Below, piece after piece: positions 28,395-38,928 of a DNA stretch of 60,946 bases (its first letter is position 1; the number at the start of each line of letters is the position of its first letter). Both the position numbers and the translations under genes were made by a program. The DNA is from Psychromonas sp. B3M02 (GTDB lineage: Bacteria > Pseudomonadota > Gammaproteobacteria > Enterobacterales > Psychromonadaceae). The stretch covers positions 1-60,946 of the forward strand of contig NZ_QOCB01000009.1 of NCBI RefSeq assembly GCF_003318165.1, written 5' to 3'. Below the pieces are notes generated by a model. It was not told the origin of the DNA and made no database searches. It worked only from the letters and a program-made list of their open reading frames with translations.

Positions 28395-28994
28395 ATGCCC
28401 GACAATCAAAAAATGGCATTGTTTGATTTTATCGAACTGAATGGTCAATTTAATAGTATAAAAGGCTTACACACTAGTTACTATCAAATTGGTTTCATGT
28501 GTAGTGTGCAGGCTCTGCCAGAGTTATTAGATTTGGATCAATGGTTAAGTTATCTGTGGCAAGCTGATGCGGAGATGACTTTTGATAATGAACAACAAGC
28601 CACTAACTATGCGCAAAAAGTACTCGCGCTTAGCAATGAAATTCAAGCATCTTATCAAGAAGCGATTCCGCTGAATGGATTACAATGTCATGATTGGTTA
28701 ACCCCAGATAAACAGTTAACTGAACAAGCAGTTCAATTTGCTAGTGGTTTCTTAGCGGCTATTGAAGTGTTTAGCGAACAATGGGAATCAGTGGAAGGTG
28801 ATAGTAATAGTGAAAATATATTACAGACAACTATTTTACTATTAACCAAACTTGCTCCCGTGGATGCTAATGACCCGCAATTCTTAGCGATAGTTGACCA
28901 ATTACCTGAATACCATGAAATATTAGCGATTTTGCCACAATTATTGAGTAATTTAGCTTATAGTGCGGCGCAGAATTTAGTCTTTGATGAATAA
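28395..28994 (+). CDS. YecA/YgfB-like (UPF0149) family protein
   Basis: A 199-residue acidic, all-helical protein. The stretch HTSYYQIGFMCSVQALPELLDLDQWLSYLW resembles the start of UPF0149 domains, and LNGLQCHDWLTPDKQLTEQAVQFASGFLAAIE matches their middle. It lacks the C-terminal SEC-C zinc motif of YecA. Function unknown. AGGAG lies 7-8 bases before the ATG. The stop overlaps the open frame of the pseudouridine synthase, so the two form an operon. Family call is moderately sure. Confidence 0.65.
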   Translation: MPDNQKMALFDFIELNGQFNSIKGLHTSYYQIGFMCSVQALPELLDLDQWLSYLWQADAEMTFDNEQQATNYAQKVLALSNEIQASYQEAIPLNGLQCHDWLTPDKQLTEQAVQFASGFLAAIEVFSEQWESVEGDSNSENILQTTILLLTKLAPVDANDPQFLAIVDQLPEYHEILAILPQLLSNLAYSAAQNLVFDE

Positions 28995-29004
28995 TAGGGT
29001 AGCG

Positions 29005-29718
29005 ATGCAAGAGGCAATCACAGTAGAAAGTACATACTTTTCAGTTGTATCAGAAGAAGATGATTTTGTAGTCATCAATAAACATCCCGGTATTAACTTT
29101 CATAGTGAAGATGGTGAGTTTGGGGTAGTAGTTGCCGCGGAACGTTATTTCAAACAGAAGTTATTCAGTGTGCATCGTTTAGATAAAATGACCTCGGGCA
29201 TTTTATTATTAGCTAAGTCATCAGTAGCGGCAAACCGGTTGTCAGAATTATTTAAAAGTCAGGATATTCAAAAATTTTACTTAGCCATTGCAGATAAAAA
29301 ACCTAAAAAGTCTCAAGGTTTAATTAAAGGTGGCATGGAAAAATCACGTCGTTCAATGTGGAAACTAACTAGAAATACTGAGAATTTAGCGATCACACAG
29401 TTTTTTAGTTTTTCATTAGGAGAAGGTAAACGTTTGTTTGTGGTTAAGCCTAAAACAGGTAAAACACATCAAATTCGTGTGGCGTTAAAAAGTATAGGCA
29501 GTGCGATTTGTGGTGATCCTATCTATGCAACGGAAGATGCACACCGTTATGACCGTGGATATTTACATGCTTTTCAAATTCAATTTGTCTATCAAGAACA
29601 GGCATTTAACTTTAGTGCTGCGCCAAGTTTAGGTGAGTTGTTTCATTTACAAGCTTGTCAGGAAAAATTAGCAGAGTTAGAAGATTGTAATTTATTAAAA
29701 TGGCCTAAGAAAACCTAG
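29005..29718 (+). CDS. RluA-family pseudouridine synthase
   Basis: About 237 residues of a stand-alone RluA catalytic domain without S4 domain. HRLDKMTSGILLLAKS holds the catalytic Asp, and KTGKTHQIRVALKSIG plus CGDPIY are further conserved strips. It isomerises uridine in tRNA or rRNA; the exact site is unknown. The ATG at 29005 has AGGG about 6 bases upstream; an ATG at 28987 overlapping the previous gene is also in frame. It ends at a very long hairpin shared with xthA. Confidence 0.88.
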   Translation: MQEAITVESTYFSVVSEEDDFVVINKHPGINFHSEDGEFGVVVAAERYFKQKLFSVHRLDKMTSGILLLAKSSVAANRLSELFKSQDIQKFYLAIADKKPKKSQGLIKGGMEKSRRSMWKLTRNTENLAITQFFSFSLGEGKRLFVVKPKTGKTHQIRVALKSIGSAICGDPIYATEDAHRYDRGYLHAFQIQFVYQEQAFNFSAAPSLGELFHLQACQEKLAELEDCNLLKWPKKT

Positions 29719-29739
29719 TTATTTTTTACGATTAAAAAT

Positions 29740-29793
29740 AAAGGCTCAAGTTTCACTTAAATTGGAGATAATTAAGTGATACTTGAGCCTTTT
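29740..29793. terminator. Bidirectional terminator with a 21-position stem
   Basis: Arms at 29740-29760 and 29772-29792 pair at 20 of 21 positions (one T-T mismatch) around an 11-base loop. On the minus strand it is followed by TTTATTTTT, a good terminator for xthA; on the plus strand by TTTT for the pseudouridine synthase. Confidence 0.9.
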
Positions 29794-29811
29794 GAGTATT
29801 AGGTTAAGGGG

Positions 29812-30618
29812 TTAAGCAAATTCAGTCCAGATTGGAGCATGATCTGATGGTTTATCGATCCCTCTTAATTCATAATCGATATCTGCTTCAACGGTTTTCT
29901 CTGCCAATGCTGGGGTTGCTAATACCACGTCAATACGTAAACCACGGTTATCATCAAAACCACGAGAACGATAATCAAACCAACTAAACTTTTGATCTTC
30001 TTCTGGGTGTAATAAACGGAAGGTATCTGTGAAACCAAACTTCATTAAGGTTGCTAACCATTCACGCTCTTCAGGTAGGAAGCTACATTTTTTTGTTTGT
30101 AACCAACGTTTAGCATTTGCTTCGCCAATACCAATATCTAGATCTAATGGTGAGATATTAATATCACCCATCACGATAACATTTTCCTCGGCAGTATGAT
30201 GCTCATTCAGATATGTATTTAAATCTTGATAAAATTGACGCTTATACGGGTATTTAATTTCATGGGTTTGATTCTCACCCTGTGGGAAATAACCGTTTAA
30301 AATTCGCACTGGCTGTCCATCTTCATCAGGCACAGTCACCATAATCATGCGTTTCTGATGCTCTTCATTATCAGTAGGGAAGCCATATTGCACATCAGTT
30401 GGTTTTTGTTTACATAACATAGCAACACCGTAATGGGCTTTTTGACCATGGAAATAAACGTGATATCCCATAGCTTCTACTGCTTCAACAGGGAAGGCGT
30501 CATTATGTACTTTGATCTCTTGAAGTCCAATTACATCAGGTTGGTGTTTATCGATTACTGCTTGTAATTGATGTAGACGTGCGCGTAGCCCGTTAATATT
30601 AAATGAGATAACTTTCAT
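29812..30618 (-). CDS. xthA: Exodeoxyribonuclease III
   Basis: A 268-residue AP endonuclease and 3'-5' exonuclease for base excision repair. Asn7 (SFNING), Glu34 (GLQEIK), GDINISPLD and the C-terminal SDHAPIW (catalytic Asp259/His260) are all present, and length matches E. coli Xth. Monocistronic; it is convergent with the pseudouridine synthase and ends at the shared hairpin. Confidence 0.97.
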   Translation of the reverse strand: MKVISFNINGLRARLHQLQAVIDKHQPDVIGLQEIKVHNDAFPVEAVEAMGYHVYFHGQKAHYGVAMLCKQKPTDVQYGFPTDNEEHQKRMIMVTVPDEDGQPVRILNGYFPQGENQTHEIKYPYKRQFYQDLNTYLNEHHTAEENVIVMGDINISPLDLDIGIGEANAKRWLQTKKCSFLPEEREWLATLMKFGFTDTFRLLHPEEDQKFSWFDYRSRGFDDNRGLRIDVVLATPALAEKTVEADIDYELRGIDKPSDHAPIWTEFA

Positions 30619-30788
30619 AGCGAGAATAACCTTTACAGAATCAAAAGGGAGAATGTACCTTGTTGGCGCAATTTACTCAACTAAGAGATCTACATAGCAA
30701 AATAAATGGGCAGTATTTGTTAATGGATAAAACGACAACTGAAGTGCTGAGGGCGAGCAACGTACTCAGCCCACAACCATAATATAGA

Positions 30789-31022
30789 TTAATGAAGTGC
30801 GATTAATAGGTGGTGTAGATGATCTGCAGTTTCTAAGCCACTATCGGTTAAGTACCCACCATCTTGTTGTGAAATAAGACCTTTATCAAACAGAGATTGT
30901 GCCGCTTTAATGATGCTGGGGTCAGCTTCTTTATGAATTTTTAAGCCTTCTAATTGTGAGGTTTCAGGAAATTTCGCGAGTAACTTTATTTCATCTAACA
31001 GAGTATCAGAGTAATTTTTCAT
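30789..31022 (-). CDS. TIGR02647-type small conserved protein
   Basis: A 77-residue protein of a conserved gammaproteobacterial family. The core KIHKEADPSIIKAAQSLFDKGLI followed by DGGYLTDSG is characteristic. It looks like a small winged-helix-type fold, but no function is known to me. It stands alone between xthA and bamE on the same strand with gaps of over 150 bases on both sides. Confidence 0.8.
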   Translation of the reverse strand: MKNYSDTLLDEIKLLAKFPETSQLEGLKIHKEADPSIIKAAQSLFDKGLISQQDGGYLTDSGLETADHLHHLLIALH

Positions 31023-31183
31023 GGTTATTTAGCTCACTTGTATTGCTGATAAGAGGTTTCATCATAGTGAGGTAAATATAAAATGCAAAAGCTAATAGAG
31101 GGGAGTTTGGTGTAGATCAATTCTTGGAAAAATTCCTTAATTAATAGTGATGTAGCGCACTTAAATTAACAAGGAATGGAGCT

Positions 31184-31206
31184 AAGGAGTGTCGAAACAC
31201 TCCTTT
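31184..31206. terminator. Hairpin after bamE
   Basis: AAGGAGTGT-CGAA-ACACTCCTT, a perfect 9-bp stem with a tetraloop, 15 bases past the bamE stop. The T run is weak on both strands (three T on plus). Confidence 0.6.
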
Positions 31207-31220
31207 ACGTTAAAGCGGGT

Positions 31221-31643
31221 TTATTCTGTGGTAGGTGCAACTTTAGTGTCGCCCGTTTGTGCGGCCTCGTTTGGCTCTTTTTTCACTTTAGGGTTTTTTA
31301 CCAGTGGATTTTCTTGTTCGATATTATCACTGCTAATATTGGCTAATTTATTACCATCAAAAGTTAACAGTATTTGTGACTGCTGAACTGGTTCGCCACC
31401 TGGTTTGATATAACGAATGTAATACCATTTATTACTATCAAATTGATCAATTAACATTGGAGAGCCTAACACGTAAACGATTTGTTGTTGTGTCATACCA
31501 ATTTCAACTTGGGCTAATTTTTCACTGTCTATATAGTTTCCTTGAACTACATCGATTTGATATACAAAGGTATTGTATAAGTAAGAACACCCTGAAAGAG
31601 AGAAAGTAATCGCAAGGCTGGCAAATATTTTTTTAATAGTCAT
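31221..31643 (-). CDS. bamE: Outer membrane protein assembly factor BamE
   Basis: A 140-residue lipoprotein of the BAM complex. The signal peptide ends in lipobox SLSGC with Cys19. The SmpA/OmlA fold is seen in KLAQVEIGMTQQQIVYVLGSPML and the DSNKWYYIRYIKPGG strand. After residue about 113 comes an extra acidic/Lys-rich tail, longer than in E. coli. It serves with BamA-D in inserting beta-barrels such as the two barrel proteins in this window. Monocistronic. Confidence 0.94.
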   Translation of the reverse strand: MTIKKIFASLAITFSLSGCSYLYNTFVYQIDVVQGNYIDSEKLAQVEIGMTQQQIVYVLGSPMLIDQFDSNKWYYIRYIKPGGEPVQQSQILLTFDGNKLANISSDNIEQENPLVKNPKVKKEPNEAAQTGDTKVAPTTE

Positions 31644-31886
31644 GGGCTCTTCAATAATTTAGTGATAGAAAATCAGTGCTTGATAATACCCAAGCGAAGC
31701 TGACATGTAAAAATATTAGCGCAGAAATTTTGCTATTCTGTTTTATAAAGTAAAAGTTATAGCAAAATTGTTTGTTTTTAAAACTAAATACACCATAGAA
31801 ACAGAGTTCGCTTTAAATTTGTGGTAAATTTACGTAGAATTCAGCTCTTTATTTTGCTCCATTTCTTGTTTCTGTGAATTATATAA

Positions 31887-33152
31887 ATGCCATTATTTGC
31901 GTTAGGAATTAACCATCAAACTGCACCAGTTGAACTGAGAGAAAAAGTTGCTTTTGCACCTGACTCTTTGATGGTGGCTTATGCAGATTTGTTATCTCAA
32001 CCTCTTGTTAAAGAGGCAGTTATTATTTCTACTTGTAATCGTTGTGAAATTTACTGCCATTATGAAGGACACGATATAACACCCATTTTAAGATGGTTAA
32101 CAGACTTCCATGGCATTGAAGCGGGTGCTTTTGACCAGAACTTTTATAGCTACCAAGATCAACAAGCCGTTAATCACCTATTTCGTGTGTCATGCGGGTT
32201 AGACTCTTTAGTATTAGGTGAACCACAGATTCTTGGGCAAATTAAGCAAGCCTTTGCTTCTGCTGGTCAAGCGAAAGCGGTTAGTAAAACCTTAAACAAA
32301 TGGTTTCAATATGCCTTTAGTGTGGCAAAGCGTGTGCGTACCGACACTCAAATTGGTGCCAATGCAATCTCAGTTGCGTTTGCTGCCGTTTCTTTAGCTC
32401 GACAAATATTCAGTGATTTAAAGAAAAGTCGTGTGTTGTTAATTGGTGCAGGCGAAACCATTGAGTTGGTTGGCAAATATTTACTAGAACATGAAGTGCC
32501 AAATATCACTATTGCTAATCGTACTTTAGAGCGTGCAATGGGGTTAGTAGAGCAGTTTAACGCTAATGCAATTACCTTAGAAGAAATTCCTAATCATCTG
32601 GCTAAGTCAGATATTATTATCTCATCCACCGCGAGTCCTTTACCTATCATTGGTAAAGGTATGGTGGAATGTGCGTTAAAAGATCGTCGCCATCAGCCAA
32701 TGTTATTTATCGATATTGCAGTGCCTCGAGATATAGAACAGCAGGTCGCAGAGTTAAATGATGCGTATCTATATAGTGTTGATGACCTACAGGGCATTAT
32801 AGAAGAGAATAAACAAGCACGAGTAGAAGCCGCCATTGAAGCTGAAAAAATTATTGTCGCAGGTGTTAGCGACTTTATGGCGTGGCAAGAGTCATTAAAA
32901 GCGGTAGAGAGCATTCGATTATATCGCCAAAACAGTGAGCAATTAAGAGATGAATTATTACAACGTGCTATTACTTCATTAGCGAACGGTAACGACAGTG
33001 AAAAAGTATTAAAAGAGTTGGCGTTTAAATTAACCAATAAACTTATTCATCATCCTAGCCAAGCTCTGACTACGGTCAGCCAAACAGGTAATGAACAAGA
33101 TTTAGCTTTATTAAGGTTAACACTCGGTTTAAGCCAACAAGACGAATTATAA
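31887..33152 (+). CDS. hemA: Glutamyl-tRNA reductase
   Basis: A 421-residue enzyme that makes glutamate-1-semialdehyde from Glu-tRNA, the first step to heme, siroheme and cobalamin. The catalytic Cys50 is in ISTCNRCE. GLDSLVLGEPQILGQ and the NADPH loop LLIGAGETIELV are present. It heads the conserved run hemA-prfA-prmC-sirB2-sirB1-kdsA. A palindrome GTAAATTTAC at 31824-31833 lies in its upstream region. No lolB-ispE-prs group precedes it, unlike E. coli. Confidence 0.97.
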   Translation: MPLFALGINHQTAPVELREKVAFAPDSLMVAYADLLSQPLVKEAVIISTCNRCEIYCHYEGHDITPILRWLTDFHGIEAGAFDQNFYSYQDQQAVNHLFRVSCGLDSLVLGEPQILGQIKQAFASAGQAKAVSKTLNKWFQYAFSVAKRVRTDTQIGANAISVAFAAVSLARQIFSDLKKSRVLLIGAGETIELVGKYLLEHEVPNITIANRTLERAMGLVEQFNANAITLEEIPNHLAKSDIIISSTASPLPIIGKGMVECALKDRRHQPMLFIDIAVPRDIEQQVAELNDAYLYSVDDLQGIIEENKQARVEAAIEAEKIIVAGVSDFMAWQESLKAVESIRLYRQNSEQLRDELLQRAITSLANGNDSEKVLKELAFKLTNKLIHHPSQALTTVSQTGNEQDLALLRLTLGLSQQDEL

Positions 33153-33203
33153 AGAGATAACTCAGTAGTTTCGCTGCTGAACTATTCATAAGAAGAGATA
33201 AAA

Positions 33204-34295
33204 ATGAAAGCATCTATTGTTGCAAAGTTAGAAATATTAGTTGAACGTTATGAAGAAGTACAAGCGCTATTAGGTGACCCTGATACGATCAGTAATCAAG
33301 ATAAATATCGTGAATTAACTAAAGAGTATTCACAGCTAGAAGAAGTAGTATTGTGCTTTAAAGCCTTTCAAACGGCTCAAGAAGACTTAGCTGCAGCAGA
33401 ATTAATGCTAGAAGATGACGATGAAGATATGCGTGAAATGGCGCAAGATGAGATCACTGAAGCTAAAGAGTCTGTAGAAAGATTAGCCGCTGAGTTGCAA
33501 ATTTTATTACTGCCAAAAGATCCAAATGATGACCGTAACTGTTTTGTTGAGATCAGAGCCGGAGCAGGTGGTGATGAAGCGGCTATTTTTGCAGGTAACT
33601 TATTCCGTATGTACAGTAAATACTGTGACAGCAAAAAATGGCGCGTGACCATCATGAACAGTAATGAAAGTGAGCAGGGCGGTTACAAAGAAGTGATCAT
33701 GCAAATTGAAGGTGATGGCGCTTACGGTCTAATGAAGTTTGAATCGGGCGGTCACCGTGTACAACGTGTACCAGAAACAGAATCACAGGGCCGTATTCAC
33801 ACATCCGCTTGTACCGTTGTAGTTATGCCTGAAATTCCTGAATCAGAAGCGATTTCAATTAACCCTGCTGATTTGAAAGTTGATACGTTCCGCGCTTCTG
33901 GTGCAGGTGGTCAGCACGTTAATAAAACCGATTCTGCTATTCGTATTACACACGTACCAACGGGGACTGTTGTAGAGTGTCAAGATCAACGCTCACAACA
34001 TAAAAACCGTGCGCAAGCGATGTCTGTTTTACAAGCACGTTTACAACAAGTTGAAGACGAAAAGAACAATGCTGAAGAGCAAGACATTCGTCGTAGCCTG
34101 GTAGCAAGTGGTGACCGTAGTGAACGTATTCGTACTTATAACTACCCACAAGGCCGTGTTAGTGACCACCGTATTAACCTGACTATTTACCGTTTGAATG
34201 AGGTATTAGAAGGTGAATTAGATGCGTTATTAGATCCTATCCTACAAGAAGACCAAGCTGATAAACTAGCTGCACTTGCACAAGGTGCACTGTAG
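33204..34295 (+). CDS. prfA: Peptide chain release factor 1
   Basis: A 363-residue class I release factor for UAA and UAG. The codon-reading PxT motif is PET at 190-192 and the catalytic GGQ is at 235-237. It follows hemA after 51 bases, a gap that holds a weak stem (CAGTAG/CTGCTG), and its stop abuts the prmC start with no spacer. Gln237 is the residue that PrmC methylates in the homologous E. coli protein (Gln235). Confidence 0.98.
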   Translation: MKASIVAKLEILVERYEEVQALLGDPDTISNQDKYRELTKEYSQLEEVVLCFKAFQTAQEDLAAAELMLEDDDEDMREMAQDEITEAKESVERLAAELQILLLPKDPNDDRNCFVEIRAGAGGDEAAIFAGNLFRMYSKYCDSKKWRVTIMNSNESEQGGYKEVIMQIEGDGAYGLMKFESGGHRVQRVPETESQGRIHTSACTVVVMPEIPESEAISINPADLKVDTFRASGAGGQHVNKTDSAIRITHVPTGTVVECQDQRSQHKNRAQAMSVLQARLQQVEDEKNNAEEQDIRRSLVASGDRSERIRTYNYPQGRVSDHRINLTIYRLNEVLEGELDALLDPILQEDQADKLAALAQGAL

Positions 34296-35123
34296 TTGCG
34301 TATCGATGATGCATTAGTCTGGGCTGAATATACACTGGTAAGCAGTGATTCAGCCTTGTTAGATGCGCAGGTGTTATTAGCTTATGTATTAGATAAACCA
34401 ACCATTTATCTAATGACGTGGCCAGAACGAGATTTAACTGCGCAACAAAAAACAGGTTTTGAGCAATTGATTGAACAACGCCTTAATGGTCAACCTGTGG
34501 CACATTTAACTGGTGAACGTGAGTTTTGGTCACTGCCTTTTAAGGTCAATGCGAGCACACTTATTCCTCGCCCAGATACTGAATTATTAGTGGAACTAGC
34601 CTTAGACAAGACTAGCCCAAATGCACATATTCTAGATCTTGGTACAGGAACTGGTGCGGTAATTCTTGCACTCGCCAGTGAACTGCCAAATGCAACGTGT
34701 ATGGGTGTAGACTATAGTGCTGATGCCGTATCTTTAGCCTGTGAAAACCGCGAAATACTGGGGTTTAACCAGGTTATTATCAAACAAAGTAATTGGTTTG
34801 AAAATGTACAAAACAGGTTTGATGTTATCGTTAGTAATCCGCCGTATATAGACCCTTTAGATAGTCACCTTAAAAGCGGTGACGTAAGATTTGAACCTCT
34901 GTCGGCGTTAACTGCCAAAGAGAGTGGATTGGCGGATATTCGTTTGATTTGCGAACAAGCTAAAGATTATTTAACTGCAGGTGGTAGCTTGTTACTTGAG
35001 CATGGTTATGATCAAGGGCAATCAGTGCAAAAAATTATGCAAGATAATGGCTTTGTTGATGTGCAAACAAAGCAAGATTACGGTCAAAATGACCGGGTTA
35101 CTTTAGGTCATTTACCTTTGTAG
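34296..35123 (+). CDS. prmC: Release factor glutamine methyltransferase
   Basis: A 275-residue SAM-dependent enzyme that N5-methylates the GGQ glutamine of RF1 and RF2. LDLGTGTGAVILALA binds SAM and NPPY near 178 binds the glutamine. The start is TTG immediately after the prfA TAG, in frame with RIDDALVW; such an arrangement suggests expression by translational coupling. Confidence 0.96.
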   Translation: MRIDDALVWAEYTLVSSDSALLDAQVLLAYVLDKPTIYLMTWPERDLTAQQKTGFEQLIEQRLNGQPVAHLTGEREFWSLPFKVNASTLIPRPDTELLVELALDKTSPNAHILDLGTGTGAVILALASELPNATCMGVDYSADAVSLACENREILGFNQVIIKQSNWFENVQNRFDVIVSNPPYIDPLDSHLKSGDVRFEPLSALTAKESGLADIRLICEQAKDYLTAGGSLLLEHGYDQGQSVQKIMQDNGFVDVQTKQDYGQNDRVTLGHLPL

Positions 35124-35212
35124 CGTGAATCTACTACACTGCTATGATCAAAGTTACTAAGTTTAATGATAAATAATATCAATGAGTCAATTGGTTTAGG
35201 GCAAGGATAACA

Positions 35213-35599
35213 ATGTATAACATTTTAAAACATACTCATATGAGTTTTATCGTATTAGCGATCGTGCTTTATATCATCCGTTTTTATTGGTTAAAGACGG
35301 ATCATGCTAATGCACAAAAGCCAATTTATAAAAAAATCCATACCCATACTCACCTAGCTATTATTTTATTAGGTATTGCCTTAATGGTACTAGTACATTG
35401 GAATCCATTCTCCTTAGGTGGATATTGGTTATTGGAAAAAATAATCGCATTTGTTGCCTACTTTACTATGGTACAAGTGTCATTAAACCCAAATACTAAA
35501 ACACATATTCAATGGTTATCTTTTATTGGTGCGTTTGGTTGGCTTGCTTATATCGCTAAATTAGCATTCACTAAACAAGCTATTTTATTAGTGGGGTAA
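35213..35599 (+). CDS. sirB2: SirB2 family membrane protein
   Basis: A 128-residue protein with four membrane helices, beginning MYNILKHTHMSFIVLAIVLYI as SirB family members do. The family was named from a Salmonella invasion regulator locus, but its molecular role is unknown. Position between prmC and sirB1 is conserved. AGGATAAC-type ribosome binding site. Confidence 0.9.
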   Translation: MYNILKHTHMSFIVLAIVLYIIRFYWLKTDHANAQKPIYKKIHTHTHLAIILLGIALMVLVHWNPFSLGGYWLLEKIIAFVAYFTMVQVSLNPNTKTHIQWLSFIGAFGWLAYIAKLAFTKQAILLVG

Positions 35600-35602
35600 A
35601 CA

Positions 35603-36463
35603 GTGGAATTAGATGAAAAAGAGACGCTTGAAGAAACTGTGTTTACTAACAGTTTTATTCATGAAGGAATAGATTATAGCGCTTATTCTCTTTTACAGTT
35701 GGCTGGAATGGCTGAATCTGAAATTACAGGGCATTCAGCAGTTGAGCTTCAAGACGCGATGCGTTTACAACTGATTGTTATCAAGTCTCAGTTATCAAGT
35801 TACGCTGATAACAATATGGAAAAATTAAGCGGACTACTTAATAACCTATACCATGTGCAAAAATTTAGCGGCGATTGGAAGGCTTTTTTCAAAGTTAAAA
35901 ATGCGTTGTTATCATCGGTATTATCACGCCGTAAAGGCGTACCGATTAGCCTTGGTATTTTATTGATTGAATCATTAAAGGAAACGGGGTTTAATGCCAA
36001 TGGCATCTGCTTTCCAAGTGGTTTTATCGTGAAAGTCGACCTGCACGGAGAGGCGATATATATCGATCCATTTAATGGTGAGATAGTTGATTTATTGCAA
36101 TTAGAATTAAAAGTGCGTGGCCAATTAGGTAATCATGCACGTTTAACGCCTGATATGTTACAGGCGGATAGCAGTGAAACGATCATTAAACGTTATGTTA
36201 ATGTCTTAAAAGCCGCTTATATCCAAGCTGAAAGCATTGAGTTAGCTCTATTATGCAGTGATATTTTATTAAGGCTGGATCCCGAGGATGCCTTTGAAGT
36301 AAGAGATCGTGGTTTCTTATTTCAACAATTAGAGTGTTATCAATTAGCATGTAATGATTTCACATACTTTATTGAACAGTGCCCTGAAGATCCCATTGTT
36401 AATTTATTAAAAAGACAGATTAAACAGATGGGTGATGAACTAACAGCACAAGTTATCCATTAA
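35603..36463 (+). CDS. sirB1: SirB1 family protein (transglutaminase-like and TPR)
   Basis: A 286-residue cytosolic protein. The transglutaminase-like core has LLSSVLSRRKGVPISLGILLIE and CFPSGFIVKVD; a TPR-like repeat pair follows from about 205 (ALLCSDILLRLDPEDAFEVRDRG). No enzymatic activity is established for the family. GTG start, three bases after sirB2. Context only: kept beside prfA-prmC and kdsA across gammaproteobacteria. Confidence 0.9.
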   Translation: MELDEKETLEETVFTNSFIHEGIDYSAYSLLQLAGMAESEITGHSAVELQDAMRLQLIVIKSQLSSYADNNMEKLSGLLNNLYHVQKFSGDWKAFFKVKNALLSSVLSRRKGVPISLGILLIESLKETGFNANGICFPSGFIVKVDLHGEAIYIDPFNGEIVDLLQLELKVRGQLGNHARLTPDMLQADSSETIIKRYVNVLKAAYIQAESIELALLCSDILLRLDPEDAFEVRDRGFLFQQLECYQLACNDFTYFIEQCPEDPIVNLLKRQIKQMGDELTAQVIH

Positions 36464-36522
36464 TTATTTAACTAATAGCCGTCATAGCAAGGTTGTGATG
36501 ACTAACCATTTTGATCGTGTAA

Positions 36523-37392
<870 letters not shown>

Positions 37393-37398
37393 GCTATT

Positions 37399-37794
37399 GT
37401 GTTAACTATCTCAACACAGTCACGCTGTTTTATCGCCGTTGCTGCCTTATTAGGTGCAACGGCGGTTATGTTTGGGGCTTATGCTAGTCATGGTTTATCT
37501 GCATGGGCTGATCCTGAACAAGTCTCACAGGTAAAATTAGCGTCGCAATATCAGTTACTGCATGCATTAGCTTTGTTAATGACAGCAATATTAAGCTCAT
37601 TCTATGTAAGTCGCTTGCTTACCTTGAGCTTATATTGTTTTAGCATTGGTACGCTATGTTTCAGTGGTAGCTTATATTATTGGGTATTTTTTGCATCGAA
37701 ACTGTTAGTTCTGATCACACCATTAGGTGGTTTGTTACTGATCATTGCGTGGTTATCTATTGCGTTAGCAATGCTCTTTTCACAAAGAAAATAA
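37399..37794 (+). CDS. ygdD: DUF423 membrane protein, YgdD-like
   Basis: A 131-residue protein with four membrane helices. LLGATAVMFGAYASHGL and the later LITPLGGLLLIIAW are the DUF423 marks. Function unknown. GTG start at 37399, six bases after kdsA. The pair ygdD-rlmM is conserved in E. coli and relatives, and a hairpin occupies the spacer to rlmM here. Confidence 0.87.
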   Translation: MLTISTQSRCFIAVAALLGATAVMFGAYASHGLSAWADPEQVSQVKLASQYQLLHALALLMTAILSSFYVSRLLTLSLYCFSIGTLCFSGSLYYWVFFASKLLVLITPLGGLLLIIAWLSIALAMLFSQRK

Positions 37795-37797
37795 AGA

Positions 37798-37815
37798 TTT
37801 ACTGAACACAGTAAA
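37798..37815 (+). other. Stem-loop in the ygdD-rlmM spacer
   Basis: TTTACTG-AACA-CAGTAAA is a perfect 7-bp stem with tetraloop filling most of the 32-base spacer, directly before the GAGG ribosome binding site of rlmM. It has no T tract and may influence rlmM translation or mRNA stability. Confidence 0.5.
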
Positions 37816-37826
37816 TTGAGGTTTGT

Positions 37827-38912
37827 ATGTTAGGTATTCTGTTATATTGTCGTCCAGGTTTTGAAAATGATTGTGCTAATGAAATTCAAGCTAAAGCCAA
37901 TGAATTAGAAGTCTTTGGGTATATCAAAACGCTAAAAAATAGTGGGTTTGTATTATATCATTGTTATGATCCTGCACAGGTTGAAGCATTAGCAGAGCAA
38001 ATTAATTTCGCACAATTAATTTTTGCTCGTCAAATGATTGTTGCTGTTGCCATGCTTGAAGATTTACCGGCAGAAGATAGAATCTCTCCTATTTTAGAAG
38101 TAACTCGTAATCTGCCAATGGCCGGTGATGTGTTTGTAGAGTGTCCGGAAGGGGATGAAACTAAACCATTACTGACTTTTTGTCGTAAATTCACCGTACC
38201 ATTCAGACAAGCACTGAAAAAACACAATAATTTAACCAACAAAGAAAACCCTAAACGACGTCGTACACACGTCTGCTTTATGGATTATGAAACGGCCTAT
38301 GTGGGTTATTCACTGCCTAATAACCGTAGTGAGCAACATATGGGGATCACACGTTTACGTTTTCCTAATGAAGCACCGAGTCGTTCTACGTTAAAACTCG
38401 ATGAAGCATTTCAAACGTTTTTAACCAAGGAAGAGCAAGAGGCGAGAGCACATTCAGGTTTACGTGCAGTGGATCTAGGTGCTTGTCCAGGTGGTTGGAC
38501 TTACCAATTAGTAAGACGTGGTATGTTTGTTAGTTGTGTAGATAATGGTGCAATGGCTGAAAGTCTAATGGAAACAGGGCAAATCACTCATTACATGGAA
38601 GATGGTTTTAAATTTGAACCTGAGCGTAAAAACATTCATTGGTTAGTTTGTGACATGATTGAAAAACCAAAACGGGTTGCAAAGTTGATGGCTAAATGGT
38701 TAATTGAAGGGTGGTGTAAAGAGACTATTTTTAATCTTAAATTACCCATGAAACAACGTTATCAAGAAGCCACCGAGGATCTTAAAATCTTAACGGATAT
38801 GATTGAAGAAGCCGGGTTCAATTACGAGCTTCAAGCAAAGCACCTCTATCATGACCGAGAAGAGATCACAGTACATGTTCGTTTAACGGATAAAATTTAC
38901 GGCCCCATCTAA
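37827..38912 (+). CDS. rlmM: 23S rRNA 2'-O-ribose C2498 methyltransferase
   Basis: A 361-residue enzyme with an N-terminal THUMP-like domain and a C-terminal Rossmann-fold methyltransferase. DLGACPGGWTYQLV is the SAM site, VCDMIEKP the following acidic motif, and NLKLPMKQRY contributes the catalytic lysine. It methylates C2498 of 23S rRNA in E. coli. GAGG six bases before the ATG. Confidence 0.95.
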   Translation: MLGILLYCRPGFENDCANEIQAKANELEVFGYIKTLKNSGFVLYHCYDPAQVEALAEQINFAQLIFARQMIVAVAMLEDLPAEDRISPILEVTRNLPMAGDVFVECPEGDETKPLLTFCRKFTVPFRQALKKHNNLTNKENPKRRRTHVCFMDYETAYVGYSLPNNRSEQHMGITRLRFPNEAPSRSTLKLDEAFQTFLTKEEQEARAHSGLRAVDLGACPGGWTYQLVRRGMFVSCVDNGAMAESLMETGQITHYMEDGFKFEPERKNIHWLVCDMIEKPKRVAKLMAKWLIEGWCKETIFNLKLPMKQRYQEATEDLKILTDMIEEAGFNYELQAKHLYHDREEITVHVRLTDKIYGPI

Positions 38913-38928
38913 ACTGTTTTATCTGGCA

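Noticed and set aside
30724-30783. 19-codon plus-strand ORF (MDKTTTEVL...) between the TIGR02647 gene and xthA
   Set aside because: No ribosome binding site; it lies in the xthA promoter region, and the CTGAG/CTCAG stem there explains the sequence no better.
31824-31833. GTAAATTTAC palindrome upstream of hemA as an operator
   Set aside because: A 10-base AT-rich palindrome is expected by chance in DNA of this composition; kept only as a note.
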